This document shows positions 1-8,685 of a DNA stretch of 64,000 nt, in pieces. A model generated the notes under the pieces. The model did not search any database and was not told the DNA's origin. It saw only the letters and a list, made by a program, of their open reading frames with translations. Origin of the DNA: Sphingomonas vulcanisoli (GTDB lineage Bacteria; Pseudomonadota; Alphaproteobacteria; Sphingomonadales; Sphingomonadaceae); NCBI RefSeq assembly GCF_011761305.1, contig NZ_JAAOZC010000009.1, positions 51,347 to 115,346 on the forward strand. Reading direction: 5' to 3'. The stretch's first letter is position 1. Every line of letters begins with the position of its first letter. A program made the translations under genes and the position numbers.

Positions 1-1823
1 TCACAGCGGGTTACCGCGCGGTGCAGGAGGTGCAGCAACAGGCCCGGGATGGCAATCTGTTCGACTATTCCTACGTCAAGCCGGCGGCGATCGCGCCGCA
101 GAGTCTGACGTTCGAGATTGCCGAACGGACCGATTACCAAGGCAATGTGCTGCACCCTCTGGACGCCGAGCAGGTGCGTGAAGCCGCGCGCAAGATGATC
201 GACAAAGGCGTCGAGTCCGTCGCCGTATGCTTCCTGTTCTCGTTCATGAATCCGGCTCACGAAGAGGAGACGCGGCGCATTCTGAAGGAGGTGGCTCCGG
301 ATCTGCCGGTGTCTTTGTCCAGCGAAGTTCTGCCGCGCATCCGCGAATGGCCACGGCTCTCCACCACGTTGCTGAACGCCTATCTCGAGCCGGTATTGGT
401 TCGCTATATCGACCATCTGGCGCGTGGCCTCGACAAAGTCGGTGTGCGCACGCCCCGCCGGTTCCTGATGCAGTCCAACGGCGGCGTCATGCTGTTCGAT
501 GCGGCGGCTTCGGGTGGCCGGACGGTGCATACCCTATTGTCCGGTCCCGCTGCCGGTGCGCAAGCCAGTGCCTATCTTGCTGACGAAGGCAGCCGTGACG
601 GACTGGTCACCCTCGATATGGGGGGCACCAGCGCGGATATTGCTTTTATCCAGGGCGGAGTGCCGCTCGAAGTGACGGAAGGGATCATCGACCGGCGGCA
701 GATCGATGTGCCCTCCCTCGACATGACGACAATCTCCGCCGGGGGAGGATCGATTGCCGCGGTCAGCAGCAGCGGCTTCCTGACGGTGGGGCCGCGGAGC
801 GCGGGCGCCATGCCGGGGCCGGCCTGTTATGGTCGGGGTGGCACGCAGCCAACGGTGACCGACGCCGATATCGTCTGCGGCTATCTCAACCCCGATAATT
901 TCCTCGGCGGCAAACAAAGGCTCGACATTGCCGCGGCGCGTGAGGCGCTTTTACGTCAGATCGGCGATCCGCTTGGGCTTGATGCGCTTGAGGCTGCCGC
1001 CGGCATTCGCCGCATCGTCGATATGCGTATGGCGGACGAAGTGCGCGTTTTCGCGGCCAAGCGCGGTGTCGAACTGAGCAAGTTCACCCTCCTTCCGTTC
1101 GGAGGTGCCGGCGCCGTCCATGCGGTGTCGGTTGCCGAAGAACTGGGGATCACCCGAGTTATGGTGCCGCGGCATCCCGGCGCGTTTTCGGCGCTTGGTC
1201 TGCTTTGCACTGACGTCATGCACGATTACATCAAGTCCGAGCTTCGGGCGTTCGAAGACTTGGCGCCCGAATATGTCGAAGACGTGTTTCGCGCCCTTGA
1301 GGAAAAAGCCTCGCGCGAACTGGTGGATGAAGGTCTGTCGACGGATGATGCGACGTTCATCCGCGAACTGGATCTGCGCTATGCAGGGCAGGGCTATGAG
1401 CTGCGCACTCCGCTCGAGGGTCTGGCAGCCGGACCGCTCGATGCGGCCGCGTTGGCCGCGGCCCGCGCCCGCTTTGACGATCGCCACGAGCAGGTCCACG
1501 GTCATGCTGCCGCCGATCGGCCGGTCGAGGTGGTCAGCTATCGTCTGCGCGCGCGGGTCACCGTTCCCAAATACATTCAGCGCTCAGAGCCGTTTCCCGT
1601 CACGCCAGGAGATGTCGGAGCGGCGGAAACCGGCGAGCGTGCCGTCTATTTCGACGGCAAGACTGCCGTAAAAGCCAAAACCTACGAGCGCGAACGCCTG
1701 GAGATCGGCGCTCGGCTCGAAGGGCCCGCGATCATCGAGCAGTTCGATTCCACCGTCGTCGTCAATCCTGGCTGGCGCGGCCGGGTGGACGAATTCCGCA
1801 ATCTCATCATCGAGCGGTGTTGA
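1..1823 (+). CDS. hyuA: Hydantoinase/oxoprolinase A-type subunit (HyuA family), 5' end cut off
   Basis: The reading frame is open from base 3 to the stop at 1821-1823 (606 residues visible); the start lies beyond the left edge, since HyuA proteins are usually near 690 residues. Family motifs are clear: D-M-G-G-T-S-A-D-I near visible residue 205, S-A-G-G-G-S-I-A, and F-G-G-A-G-A-V-H-A in the C-terminal half, which are parts of the ASKHA-type ATPase fold. Relatives are ATP-dependent hydantoinases, 5-oxoprolinases and the large subunits of acetone/acetophenone carboxylases, so the reaction could be amide-ring opening or ATP-driven carboxylation. hyuB follows 3 bases after the stop. The exact substrate cannot be told. 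Confidence 0.88.
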   Translation, partial: TAGYRAVQEVQQQARDGNLFDYSYVKPAAIAPQSLTFEIAERTDYQGNVLHPLDAEQVREAARKMIDKGVESVAVCFLFSFMNPAHEEETRRILKEVAPDLPVSLSSEVLPRIREWPRLSTTLLNAYLEPVLVRYIDHLARGLDKVGVRTPRRFLMQSNGGVMLFDAAASGGRTVHTLLSGPAAGAQASAYLADEGSRDGLVTLDMGGTSADIAFIQGGVPLEVTEGIIDRRQIDVPSLDMTTISAGGGSIAAVSSSGFLTVGPRSAGAMPGPACYGRGGTQPTVTDADIVCGYLNPDNFLGGKQRLDIAAAREALLRQIGDPLGLDALEAAAGIRRIVDMRMADEVRVFAAKRGVELSKFTLLPFGGAGAVHAVSVAEELGITRVMVPRHPGAFSALGLLCTDVMHDYIKSELRAFEDLAPEYVEDVFRALEEKASRELVDEGLSTDDATFIRELDLRYAGQGYELRTPLEGLAAGPLDAAALAAARARFDDRHEQVHGHAAADRPVEVVSYRLRARVTVPKYIQRSEPFPVTPGDVGAAETGERAVYFDGKTAVKAKTYERERLEIGARLEGPAIIEQFDSTVVVNPGWRGRVDEFRNLIIERC

Positions 1824-1826
1824 CTC

Positions 1827-3485
1827 ATGCTTGATCCGATCACCATCGAAATCCTGCGGAACAAGATCGCCAGCCTGATGGATGAGATGCATTACCATCT
1901 CTACCGCTCGGGATATTCCACGATCGTGCGGGAATCGCGCGATTTCAGCTGTGTCGTTCTCGATGCGACCGGACGGGTGATCGTAGCCCCGCCCATGTTC
2001 TTCCATGCCCCGGTTTACCGCCATCTGGTCGGCCGTATCCTTGAGCTGCACGGTGATACGATCGCCGCTGGGGATGTGTTCGTTGCGAACCACCCGTACG
2101 AAGCCGGGCTGCCTCATACATCGGACATGGCATTTGTCGCGCCGGTGTTCGCAGGGGAACGCCTGATCGGCTTCACCGGCTCGATCGCGCACAAGGCCGA
2201 TATCGGGGGTACGGTGGCCGGATCAACCTCGGCGGATGCGACCGAGTTATTCCATGAAGGACTGCTGGTGCCGCCGGTGCGAATCAGCGCGGCGGGCTCG
2301 CCTTGCCCCGATATCGAACGGATGATCCTGGCCAATTCGCGTCAGCCGGAGCTTGTCCGGGGGGATATGTCTGCTCAAATCGCGGTAACCGAACTGGGCG
2401 CTGCGCGCGTGGCAGAGCTTTGCTCTCGGTTTGGGCCACAAGCGCTGGTCGACGCTTTTGCTGCAATCCTCCGTCGCGCGGGTGACGAACTTGCCGCCGC
2501 GATTGCGCTGCTGCCAAGCGGCACCTCCACGGCCGTCGGCTATATGGATAGCGATGGCGTGGTGAAGGACCAGCCGGTCCGCCTTGCCGTCACGATAACG
2601 GTGGCGGATGGCGTCGCCACGTTCGATTTTTCCGATAGTGCGCCCCAGACCCGCGGCCCGATCAACCTGCGTCCGTCGATGGTCGAAGCCTGCGTTTTCT
2701 ACGCGCTGATCGGCAGCCTCGGCCCGGATTTGTCGTTCAACGACGGTATGCGCGACGCCGTGCGCATCGTGGTCGCGCCGCGTACCGTCACCAATGCCGA
2801 GGCGCCGGCGCCTGTTTCCAGCTATCAGATGACCAACCTCAAGCTGGTGGACGTGATCCTGGAGGCGATGGGACACTTCGTCCCCGAACGCGCGGTCGCC
2901 GGTGCTGGCTCTTCCTCGACGGTGCTCATCAACTGGCACACTCCGCGTCCGGGCGGCTCTTCGATGCAATATGAGATCGTAGGGTCCGCTTACGGGGCAG
3001 GGGCGGGGCATGACGGAACATCGGCCACGGCTGTCCACCTCAGCAACCTGCACATCACCCCGATCGAGATAATCGAGTCCGAATATCCCTGCCGTATCTC
3101 GCGCTTTGACCTCGTGCCGGACAGCGGCGGGGCAGGGCGGTGGACCGGCGGTCTCGCGATGCAGCGCGAGTATGAAATGCTGGCCGATGCCACGGTCGTG
3201 CGCCGTTTCGATAAGAGCCGCTTCCCGCCTTCCGGAGTTGCTGGCGGCGCCGATGGCGGCGCCGCGCGATCGGTGATCAATCCGGGGCGCGAGGACGAGA
3301 TCATCCTCAACGCATCGGCGCGGTTCGACGTCAAGGCGGGTGACCGCCTTATGATCCAGACCGCAGGCGGGGGTGGCTATGGCCCCGCTGCAGAGCGCGA
3401 TCCCGCCGCCTGTGCGGCAGATATCGATGAAGGCCGCGTCAGCCGGCCGCCGTCTTCGAGCACCCAAAAGGAACATTTGTCATGA
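1827..3485 (+). CDS. hyuB: Hydantoinase/oxoprolinase B-type subunit (HyuB family)
   Basis: This 552-residue protein has the HyuB N-terminus (I-L-R-N-K-I-A-S-L-M-D-E-M with the following R-E-S-R-D-F segment), the central H-P-Y-E-A-G-L-P-H-T-S-D-M region and the glycine-rich A-G-G-G-G-Y-G tail typical of the family. Length is normal (520-580). It should form a complex with the HyuA product encoded just upstream. The stop overlaps the start of the next gene (ATGA), so the two are translationally coupled. HyuAB pairs act on hydantoins or oxoproline, or as carboxylases of aromatic ketones. The dehydrogenase and SDR genes downstream suggest a catabolic operon but do not identify the substrate. Confidence 0.88.
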   Translation: MLDPITIEILRNKIASLMDEMHYHLYRSGYSTIVRESRDFSCVVLDATGRVIVAPPMFFHAPVYRHLVGRILELHGDTIAAGDVFVANHPYEAGLPHTSDMAFVAPVFAGERLIGFTGSIAHKADIGGTVAGSTSADATELFHEGLLVPPVRISAAGSPCPDIERMILANSRQPELVRGDMSAQIAVTELGAARVAELCSRFGPQALVDAFAAILRRAGDELAAAIALLPSGTSTAVGYMDSDGVVKDQPVRLAVTITVADGVATFDFSDSAPQTRGPINLRPSMVEACVFYALIGSLGPDLSFNDGMRDAVRIVVAPRTVTNAEAPAPVSSYQMTNLKLVDVILEAMGHFVPERAVAGAGSSSTVLINWHTPRPGGSSMQYEIVGSAYGAGAGHDGTSATAVHLSNLHITPIEIIESEYPCRISRFDLVPDSGGAGRWTGGLAMQREYEMLADATVVRRFDKSRFPPSGVAGGADGGAARSVINPGREDEIILNASARFDVKAGDRLMIQTAGGGGYGPAAERDPAACAADIDEGRVSRPPSSSTQKEHLS

Positions 3486-4327
3486 CGGATCAGCGGGAAA
3501 GCGTCGGCATCGTCGGCGTTGGTCGCATGGGGCTGCCGATGGTCAAACACCTTATCGCCAAGGGGTTTGCCGTCACCGCCTGCGACATCAATCCGGGCAA
3601 TTGCGATGCCGCCCGGGCGCTGGGCGCAACGATCGTGGCCAGGCCGGCGGATTTCGGACCGAGTGTCAGCTTCGTGATCCTGGGTGTTGGCTATGACGCC
3701 GAGGTTATGGCGGTGACGACCGGAGAAGGCGGTGTGTTTGCGACGATGGCGCCGGGCACTTTGATTGCGGTGTCCGCAACGGTGTTTCCGGCGACGGTCA
3801 AGGCTTTGGCCGCGGCAGCCCGCGAACGCGGCTGTGACGTGCTAGACGCGCCGATCTGCCGTGGCCGCTGGTTCGCTGACGAAGGCAAGCTTTTGGCATT
3901 GTTCGGCGGCGCCGATGAGGCCGTCGCTCGTGGCCGGATCGTATATGGGGCGTTCTGTTCGGATATCGCGCCGCTGGGGGATGTCGGGCACGGCCAAGTG
4001 GCCAAGGCCCTGAATAACCTCCTGCTGTGGATCGGCTCCATCGGGATCATCGAAGCAGGGCGTATCGCAGAATCGACGGGGATCGATTTGCCCAAGCTGC
4101 GCGCCGCGCTGATGCTCAGTTCGGGCAAGAGCCAGGCACTGGAGGATTGGGAGCAGACCAGCTTCACCTGGGCGCTCAAGGACATGCAGATCGTTTCGGC
4201 AATGACCGATGAAGCGGGATTATCGCTGCCGCTGACCGGAGCGGTCAAGGAAATGGTCAAGGAAGCCCGCCGGATCAAGGCGACCAATCCGCCCGGTTGG
4301 ACGGCGCCGGCCGCCGCAGGCGCGTGA
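3482..4327 (+). CDS. NAD(P)-dependent beta-hydroxyacid dehydrogenase (3-hydroxyisobutyrate dehydrogenase family)
   Basis: The 281-residue product begins with a Rossmann motif, G-I-V-G-V-G-R-M-G-L-P-M, and carries the family's catalytic lysine in G-H-G-Q-V-A-K-A-L-N-N near residue 165. The substrate-binding segment usually reads D-A-P-V-S-G-G; here it is D-A-P-I-C-R-G-R-W, which points to an atypical substrate. The family oxidises 3-hydroxyacids such as 3-hydroxyisobutyrate, tartronate or 6-phosphogluconate. The start overlaps the hyuB stop by four bases, so it belongs to the hyu operon. Its exact role is inferred only from that context. Confidence 0.8.
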   Translation: MTDQRESVGIVGVGRMGLPMVKHLIAKGFAVTACDINPGNCDAARALGATIVARPADFGPSVSFVILGVGYDAEVMAVTTGEGGVFATMAPGTLIAVSATVFPATVKALAAAARERGCDVLDAPICRGRWFADEGKLLALFGGADEAVARGRIVYGAFCSDIAPLGDVGHGQVAKALNNLLLWIGSIGIIEAGRIAESTGIDLPKLRAALMLSSGKSQALEDWEQTSFTWALKDMQIVSAMTDEAGLSLPLTGAVKEMVKEARRIKATNPPGWTAPAAAGA

Positions 4328-4367
4328 CGCCAACTTTATGAACAATGTACGCATGGGAGAGGTCGGC

Positions 4368-5117
4368 ATGAAGCTTGCCCACAAGGTCGCAATCGTTACC
4401 GGCGCAGGCCGTAATATCGGCGAGGAAGTGGCGGTGCTGCTTGCCTCGGAAGGCGCGCAAATCGCCGTCGTCGATCTCAACGAGGCGAGCGCGGAGGCTG
4501 TAGTGTCACGGATCGCGCAGGCTGGTGGTGTCGCGCGCAGCTATGTCTGTGATGTATCGGACGAAGCTGCGGTGAATGCCTTGATGGATTCGGTTGTCGG
4601 CGATTTCGGCGGGCTCGATATCCTCATCAACAACGTCGCCATCTCGGACAATAAGTCGGTGCTCGATCTCGAAAAGGCTGAATGGGATAAGGTCATGGCC
4701 GTCACCCTGACAGCCCCATTTTTGACCAGCAAGGCCGCGGCCAAAGCAATGATCGCCGGGGAACGGTCCGGGCGGATCGTCAACGTCACGTCCACCTCCG
4801 GTTATTTCGGCCGCGCGCGTGCACTGGCGTACACTACTGCCAAGGGCGGGCTGGTTAATTTTACCCGATCGCTAGCGATCCAGCTGGCGCCGCACAATAT
4901 CCGGGTCAACAGCGTGGTCCCCAACAAGATCGGGTCGCCGGTCGGCAAGGATGCTTTCAATCCTGATCGCAAGGTCGTGAACCTGCGTAATCGGCCCGGT
5001 GAGCCGATCGACTTGGCGCGGGCGGTATTGTTCCTTGTGTCCGACGATTCGGACTTCATCGCTGGCACAGAAATCTTCGTCGACGGTGGCTGTTCCGTCA
5101 TGATGGCAGGCGAATAA
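4368..5117 (+). CDS. Short-chain dehydrogenase/reductase (SDR)
   Basis: A classical SDR of 249 residues. It has the cofactor motif T-G-A-G-R-N-I-G-E, the N-N-V-A motif, and the catalytic Ser-Tyr-Lys set in S-T-S-G-Y-F-G and Y-T-T-A-K-G-G. An in-frame ATG exists 30 bases upstream, but the ATG at 4368 is preceded at good spacing by GGGAGAGG, so it is preferred. The gene lies 40 bases after the dehydrogenase gene in the same operon. It would oxidise or reduce an alcohol or carbonyl intermediate with NAD(P); the substrate is unknown. The C-terminal tail F-V-D-G-G is normal for the family. Confidence 0.85.
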   Translation: MKLAHKVAIVTGAGRNIGEEVAVLLASEGAQIAVVDLNEASAEAVVSRIAQAGGVARSYVCDVSDEAAVNALMDSVVGDFGGLDILINNVAISDNKSVLDLEKAEWDKVMAVTLTAPFLTSKAAAKAMIAGERSGRIVNVTSTSGYFGRARALAYTTAKGGLVNFTRSLAIQLAPHNIRVNSVVPNKIGSPVGKDAFNPDRKVVNLRNRPGEPIDLARAVLFLVSDDSDFIAGTEIFVDGGCSVMMAGE

Positions 5118-5160
5118 CGGCTGCTTTGCGCCGGGTTCACGAACGGTTGAGGAATTTCGC

Positions 5161-6114
5161 ATGGGCGACAGCATCAAGTTACTGGTTCCCGATTCCCCTG
5201 GTGGGATCGACGATCTCTCTGCGCGGCTCGTGTCGCGCCATTTAGGCCGGTTCATCGAAGGCAGCCCAACGATCGTGGTCGATTATGAACCGGTCGGCGG
5301 CGGGATTGCGCTGGCCAACGGATTTGCCGCCAACGCTCCGCGCGACGGATCGGTGATCGCGGTCGTGCAGCGTTCGGTGCCGCAACTGGCCATCGAGGGT
5401 CATCCAGAAGTCACGTTCGATCCGCTCGCATTCACCTGGCTGGGAAGCCTGTCCTCGTTCGCCGAGGATGCCTATATGGTCCTCGTCAACGTCGATTATC
5501 CCGCATACACCGCCGAGGACCTCAAGACCTTGGCTACCCCGGCTCGGTTTGGGGCGGTCGGTATCAGTTCGACCAATTACACCATTGCCGCCATCGCCAA
5601 GAGCCTGTTCGGCTACAGGCTGGACATCTCGACTGAGTACACCGGGGCGGCCAGCATCTTCAAAGCGATGCAGGCCGGCGAACTGGACGGTCAGGTCGTT
5701 GGCATCAACTCTATCCGGGCCAATCAACCGGCGCTTTGGGAAGGCAAAAAGGTCCGGCCACTGGTCCAGTTCGGTCGACAGACCCGCCACCCGATCCTGC
5801 CCGATGTTCCCACCGGTCGCGAACTTACCAGCGATCCCATCGAGCTTGCGGTCATCGATTTTGCGGAATTGCCGTTTCGGATGGCATTGCCGTTCATGGC
5901 GCCTCCCGGCGTGCCGGCCGAGCGGGCCAAGATGCTGCAGGATGGCTTTACCAGGATGATGGCGGACCCGGACTTTCTGGCCGATGCCGAACAGATCAAG
6001 CTCGATATCAGTCCGGTCAGCGGCGAAGGCATCAAGCAATTGATTCAGACCGCCGCGCAAACTCCGCCCGAGGTCATCGCACGATATCGCGCGATGGTTG
6101 CGCCGAACACTTAA
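5161..6114 (+). CDS. TctC/Bug-like solute-binding-fold protein without signal peptide
   Basis: The 317-residue product resembles the tripartite tricarboxylate transporter receptor (TctC/Bug) family: L-V-P-D-S-P-G-G-I-D-D-L-S-A-R, V-V-D-Y-E-P-V-G-G-G and a C-terminal M-A-P-P-G-V-P segment. Normal members carry an export signal of 20-30 residues. Here the ATG at 5161, preceded by TGAGGA, places the mature domain at residue 5. The frame upstream to the previous stop has no alternative start. No TctA or TctB membrane gene is present in the window. A cytoplasmic enzyme or ligand sensor built on this fold is therefore possible, but this is inference. Confidence 0.75.
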   Translation: MGDSIKLLVPDSPGGIDDLSARLVSRHLGRFIEGSPTIVVDYEPVGGGIALANGFAANAPRDGSVIAVVQRSVPQLAIEGHPEVTFDPLAFTWLGSLSSFAEDAYMVLVNVDYPAYTAEDLKTLATPARFGAVGISSTNYTIAAIAKSLFGYRLDISTEYTGAASIFKAMQAGELDGQVVGINSIRANQPALWEGKKVRPLVQFGRQTRHPILPDVPTGRELTSDPIELAVIDFAELPFRMALPFMAPPGVPAERAKMLQDGFTRMMADPDFLADAEQIKLDISPVSGEGIKQLIQTAAQTPPEVIARYRAMVAPNT

Positions 6115-6218
6115 CTCGCCGGCGCTGTCATTCCCGTCGGCGAAGGCAATTATGGATCAGTCTAACCAAGGCGTTGGCGAGCGACCCAGGTTAGCACCAC
6201 TGCGGAAGGATAATCGTC

Positions 6219-6983
6219 TTGTTGAAAACGGAGCCGGCAGCGCGGGGTGATCACAAAATCGTCGGCCTGATCATGCCGACGACGCGGCCTGATACGATCA
6301 ACGAGCTGATTCCGATCCTGCCGCGAGGGGTTGGTATCATCCCGGTCTACCTCCAGTTCCGCCAGGGGACTGCGGATGAATTCCGGGAAGGCTTTGGCGA
6401 ATATGAGCGGCAGATCGGAATTCTTGCCGATCACGATTGCGATATCATCCATCCGCTAGGTGCGCCGCCGTTCATGGTGCAAGGTCTGGAGAAGGAAACC
6501 GCTCTGGTCGGCGCGTGGCAGCAAACCTATCGTACTCCGATCTTTACGTCAGGCCAAAATCACGTCCGCGCCTTGCGGGCGCTGAATGTCAAAGCCATCC
6601 TGGGCGTCACCTATTTCCTGGGTGATATCAACGATATCTACTCCAAATATTTCGAGGACGCCGGTTTTGTGGTGACCGGTATGCAAGGCCTGCCTGGGGT
6701 CGATTTCGCCAAAGTGCAGGAGGTGCCGTCATCGCAGATCTATGATTTCATCAAGGCCAGTTTCGAGAAGGCGCCGGCCGAAGCGATCTATATCCTCGGA
6801 TCCGGTTGGCACACGCTCGATATCGTCGAGCGGCTGGAGCAGGATCTTGGTGTACCCGTGATCCATCCGCAAACCGCAAGGGTCTGGGAAATCCAGAAAA
6901 GATTGGGAATCGCAGAGCCGCGGGAGGGCTATGGTTCGCTGATGACAAAGCTTCCGTCAATCCAGGAATTTTCTATCCGGTGA
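6219..6983 (+). CDS. Asp/Glu racemase-fold protein (maleate isomerase/arylmalonate decarboxylase-like)
   Basis: The 254-residue protein follows the two-domain racemase/maleate cis-trans isomerase/arylmalonate decarboxylase superfamily pattern, with a C-terminal I-L-G-S-G-W-H-T-L-D followed by a D-L-G-V-P-V-I-H-P segment. Known members use one or two cysteines in the positions occupied here by P-L-G-A-P and G-S-G-W. The only cysteine in the protein is in H-D-C-D near residue 77. The catalytic cysteines therefore seem to be missing and the function is open. The start is TTG with GGAAGGA eight bases upstream. It is the last gene of the hyu operon. Confidence 0.7.
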   Translation: MLKTEPAARGDHKIVGLIMPTTRPDTINELIPILPRGVGIIPVYLQFRQGTADEFREGFGEYERQIGILADHDCDIIHPLGAPPFMVQGLEKETALVGAWQQTYRTPIFTSGQNHVRALRALNVKAILGVTYFLGDINDIYSKYFEDAGFVVTGMQGLPGVDFAKVQEVPSSQIYDFIKASFEKAPAEAIYILGSGWHTLDIVERLEQDLGVPVIHPQTARVWEIQKRLGIAEPREGYGSLMTKLPSIQEFSIR

Positions 6984-7037
6984 TGCGAACGGCGCAGAAA
7001 AACCGGCTCTTGCTTCTAGTGGCTCGCTTAGCTCGGA

Positions 7038-7772
7038 TTATTGACCTGCGCGCGCACGCTTTGCCTGTTCGCACCACAGATCCCATGCCCGGTTCATCTG
7101 ACCATCGTTGGTCGCCGCTGCGGCGCGGCCTTCGGCTTCGGTCAGATAATTGACCGGCCCGATTGCCATCGCTTGCAGCTGGATGCGGGCATTGATTTCC
7201 GTGTAAACGGCACGGAACACGGCTTGGCGCAGGGAAATACCCACAACGGTTACGCCGTGTCCGCGCATCAGCACCGCAGCGGAATCGCCCAGCGTGCCGG
7301 CCAGCGCCTTCCCCAGGCCAGCGTCACTGATCAGCAGATCGGTCTCATCGCCGCGGACATCGCGGATTTCGAAGACGGGGGTCGCGACACCCAGAAATCC
7401 GCCCATGTGGCAGACCGATCGCAGTGGCGCGGCAGTGGTAACGCCTAGCGGTAGCACCGAATGCGAGTGACTATGGACGATGCCCATCACTTCGGGCCGG
7501 GCGGCGTAAATTTCGCCATGGATGAAGCGTTCGAGGAAGGAGCGGTGCTCACCCTGCGTCACGATCCGGCTGTCCAGATCGAGTTCGAGGATATCGTCGG
7601 CCGTGACACGTTCGGGCGCCATATTGCGCGCCAGCAAATAATGGTCGGGCCTTTCGGGATGACGCATGCTGACGTGACCGAACCCGTCCAGAACGTGCTG
7701 ATGCGCCAGAATATGATTGGCGAGCGCGAGGTCTTCGAAAGAGTCGCGCAGGACGGCCGACGACGCGCTCAT
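7038..7772 (-). CDS. Class II aldolase/adducin family protein, possible aromatic-acid decarboxylase
   Basis: The 244-residue protein has the class II aldolase metal site: H-S-H-S-H-S near residue 100 and R-G-H-G near residue 175. Besides fuculose-phosphate-type aldolases, the family includes decarboxylases of dihydroxyphthalates (PhtC type). A decarboxylase role is attractive here because a phthalate-dioxygenase-type oxygenase and a dihydroxyphthalate-decarboxylase-like gene are nearby, but this is inferred from context. It converges on the racemase-fold gene and diverges from the cupin gene. The upstream region holds an imperfect inverted repeat that could be an operator. Confidence 0.75.
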   Translation of the reverse strand: MSASSAVLRDSFEDLALANHILAHQHVLDGFGHVSMRHPERPDHYLLARNMAPERVTADDILELDLDSRIVTQGEHRSFLERFIHGEIYAARPEVMGIVHSHSHSVLPLGVTTAAPLRSVCHMGGFLGVATPVFEIRDVRGDETDLLISDAGLGKALAGTLGDSAAVLMRGHGVTVVGISLRQAVFRAVYTEINARIQLQAMAIGPVNYLTEAEGRAAAATNDGQMNRAWDLWCEQAKRARAGQ

Positions 7773-8107
7773 GGTTACGATATTCCCGCCATCTTCAAGC
7801 TATGAGGTTTCGCGCTATCGTTGCGCGGAAAACGGCGCAAGGCTGGGGGACGACCGGAGAATACCTTGGTGGGTTATTCTGAAAGTCCTCTCTATAGATG
7901 AGAATTGGCACTTGAGTCTGTCGATCCAAGCCTTCTCTCGGCGACGTCAAACGGGCATGATTTGTTGATGCAGCGCGGCCACCCAAATTAGCGCCTCGGA
8001 TGTCTTCGCTGCTGTTCGACGTGGTCGACCGGAAACAGTTGGCTCGGCTTCGTTCGGACAGCCTGCGGCATCGCGTGCAGGCCTCAACAACCGGAGAGGA
8101 AATCATC
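7773..8107. promoter_or_regulatory. Divergent intergenic region between aldolase-like and cupin genes
   Basis: This 335-base stretch separates two divergent genes and so should hold both promoters. An imperfect inverted repeat, TTTCGCGC then 7 bases then GCGCGGAAA, lies at 7808-7831, just upstream of the aldolase-like gene. I see no convincing gene here; the short open frames lack ribosome binding sites and family resemblance. Confidence 0.35.
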
Positions 8108-8557
8108 ATGAGCGTTCTGGATCCCACGCTGGACCCCGTTCAGTTCCGCATTGAAACCGACCTTCCCGAAGGTTCGAACAAGAAGGTGTCTATACTGTCG
8201 CGGACCGATCGGGTCGTGGCGGCGGTGCAGGTGATCAAGAGCGGGGGTGAGAACAATCTCCATTCGCATCGGCATCTGGACGGCGTGTGGACAGTGCTGG
8301 CCGGTCGCGCCAAATTTTATGGTCCAGGCGACGTGATCATGGCCGATCTTGGTCCGTTCGAAGGAATCCTGATCCCGCGCGGCGTGCAATATTGGTTCGA
8401 GAGCGGCGACGAGAGCCAAGTCCTCGTGATCCATCAGGTCGAGGCGTCGGACATCGCGATGCTGTCCATCCAGGACATCATCAAGGACCGGATTAATCAC
8501 GAAGCGCCGAAAGAATCGCTGAAGTCGACGCTGGTAGCCTCCGGGGCAGGCGAATAA
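8108..8557 (+). CDS. Small single-domain cupin protein
   Basis: A 149-residue cupin. The first cupin motif is visible in H-S-H-R-H-L-D-G near residue 55 (two histidines and a downstream acidic residue); the second motif around I-L-I-P-R-G-V-Q-Y-W lacks the usual histidine, so metal binding may be altered. The ATG at 8108 follows GGAGAGGAA, so the longer open frame starting at 8000 is rejected. Small cupins in aromatic clusters can be dioxygenases, isomerases or accessory proteins; the role here is unknown. A strong terminator follows the gene, suggesting a monocistronic unit. Confidence 0.75.
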   Translation: MSVLDPTLDPVQFRIETDLPEGSNKKVSILSRTDRVVAAVQVIKSGGENNLHSHRHLDGVWTVLAGRAKFYGPGDVIMADLGPFEGILIPRGVQYWFESGDESQVLVIHQVEASDIAMLSIQDIIKDRINHEAPKESLKSTLVASGAGE

Positions 8558-8594
8558 CTGCATCGGGCGTAAGCCCAGCAATTTCACCATCAGG

Positions 8595-8627
8595 AGCGCT
8601 CCGGGCACTTTGCTCGGAGCGCTTTTT
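8595..8627 (+). terminator. Rho-independent terminator after the cupin gene
   Basis: A perfect 9-bp stem (AGCGCTCCG at 8595-8603 pairing with CGGAGCGCT at 8615-8623) with an 11-base loop is followed by a run of T residues to 8627. It lies 38 bases after the cupin stop. Confidence 0.85.
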
Positions 8628-8685
8628 GATTCGGGCGACCGCGCTGCCGTTGGGCCTGGCGGATCCTCGTTGAGATCCTGCCAGC

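Noticed and set aside
2247..3476. Long minus-strand open frame (409 codons) opposite hyuB
   Set aside because: It is a shadow of the HyuB coding frame in GC-rich DNA: no family resemblance, biased to Arg, His and Asp, no ribosome binding site.
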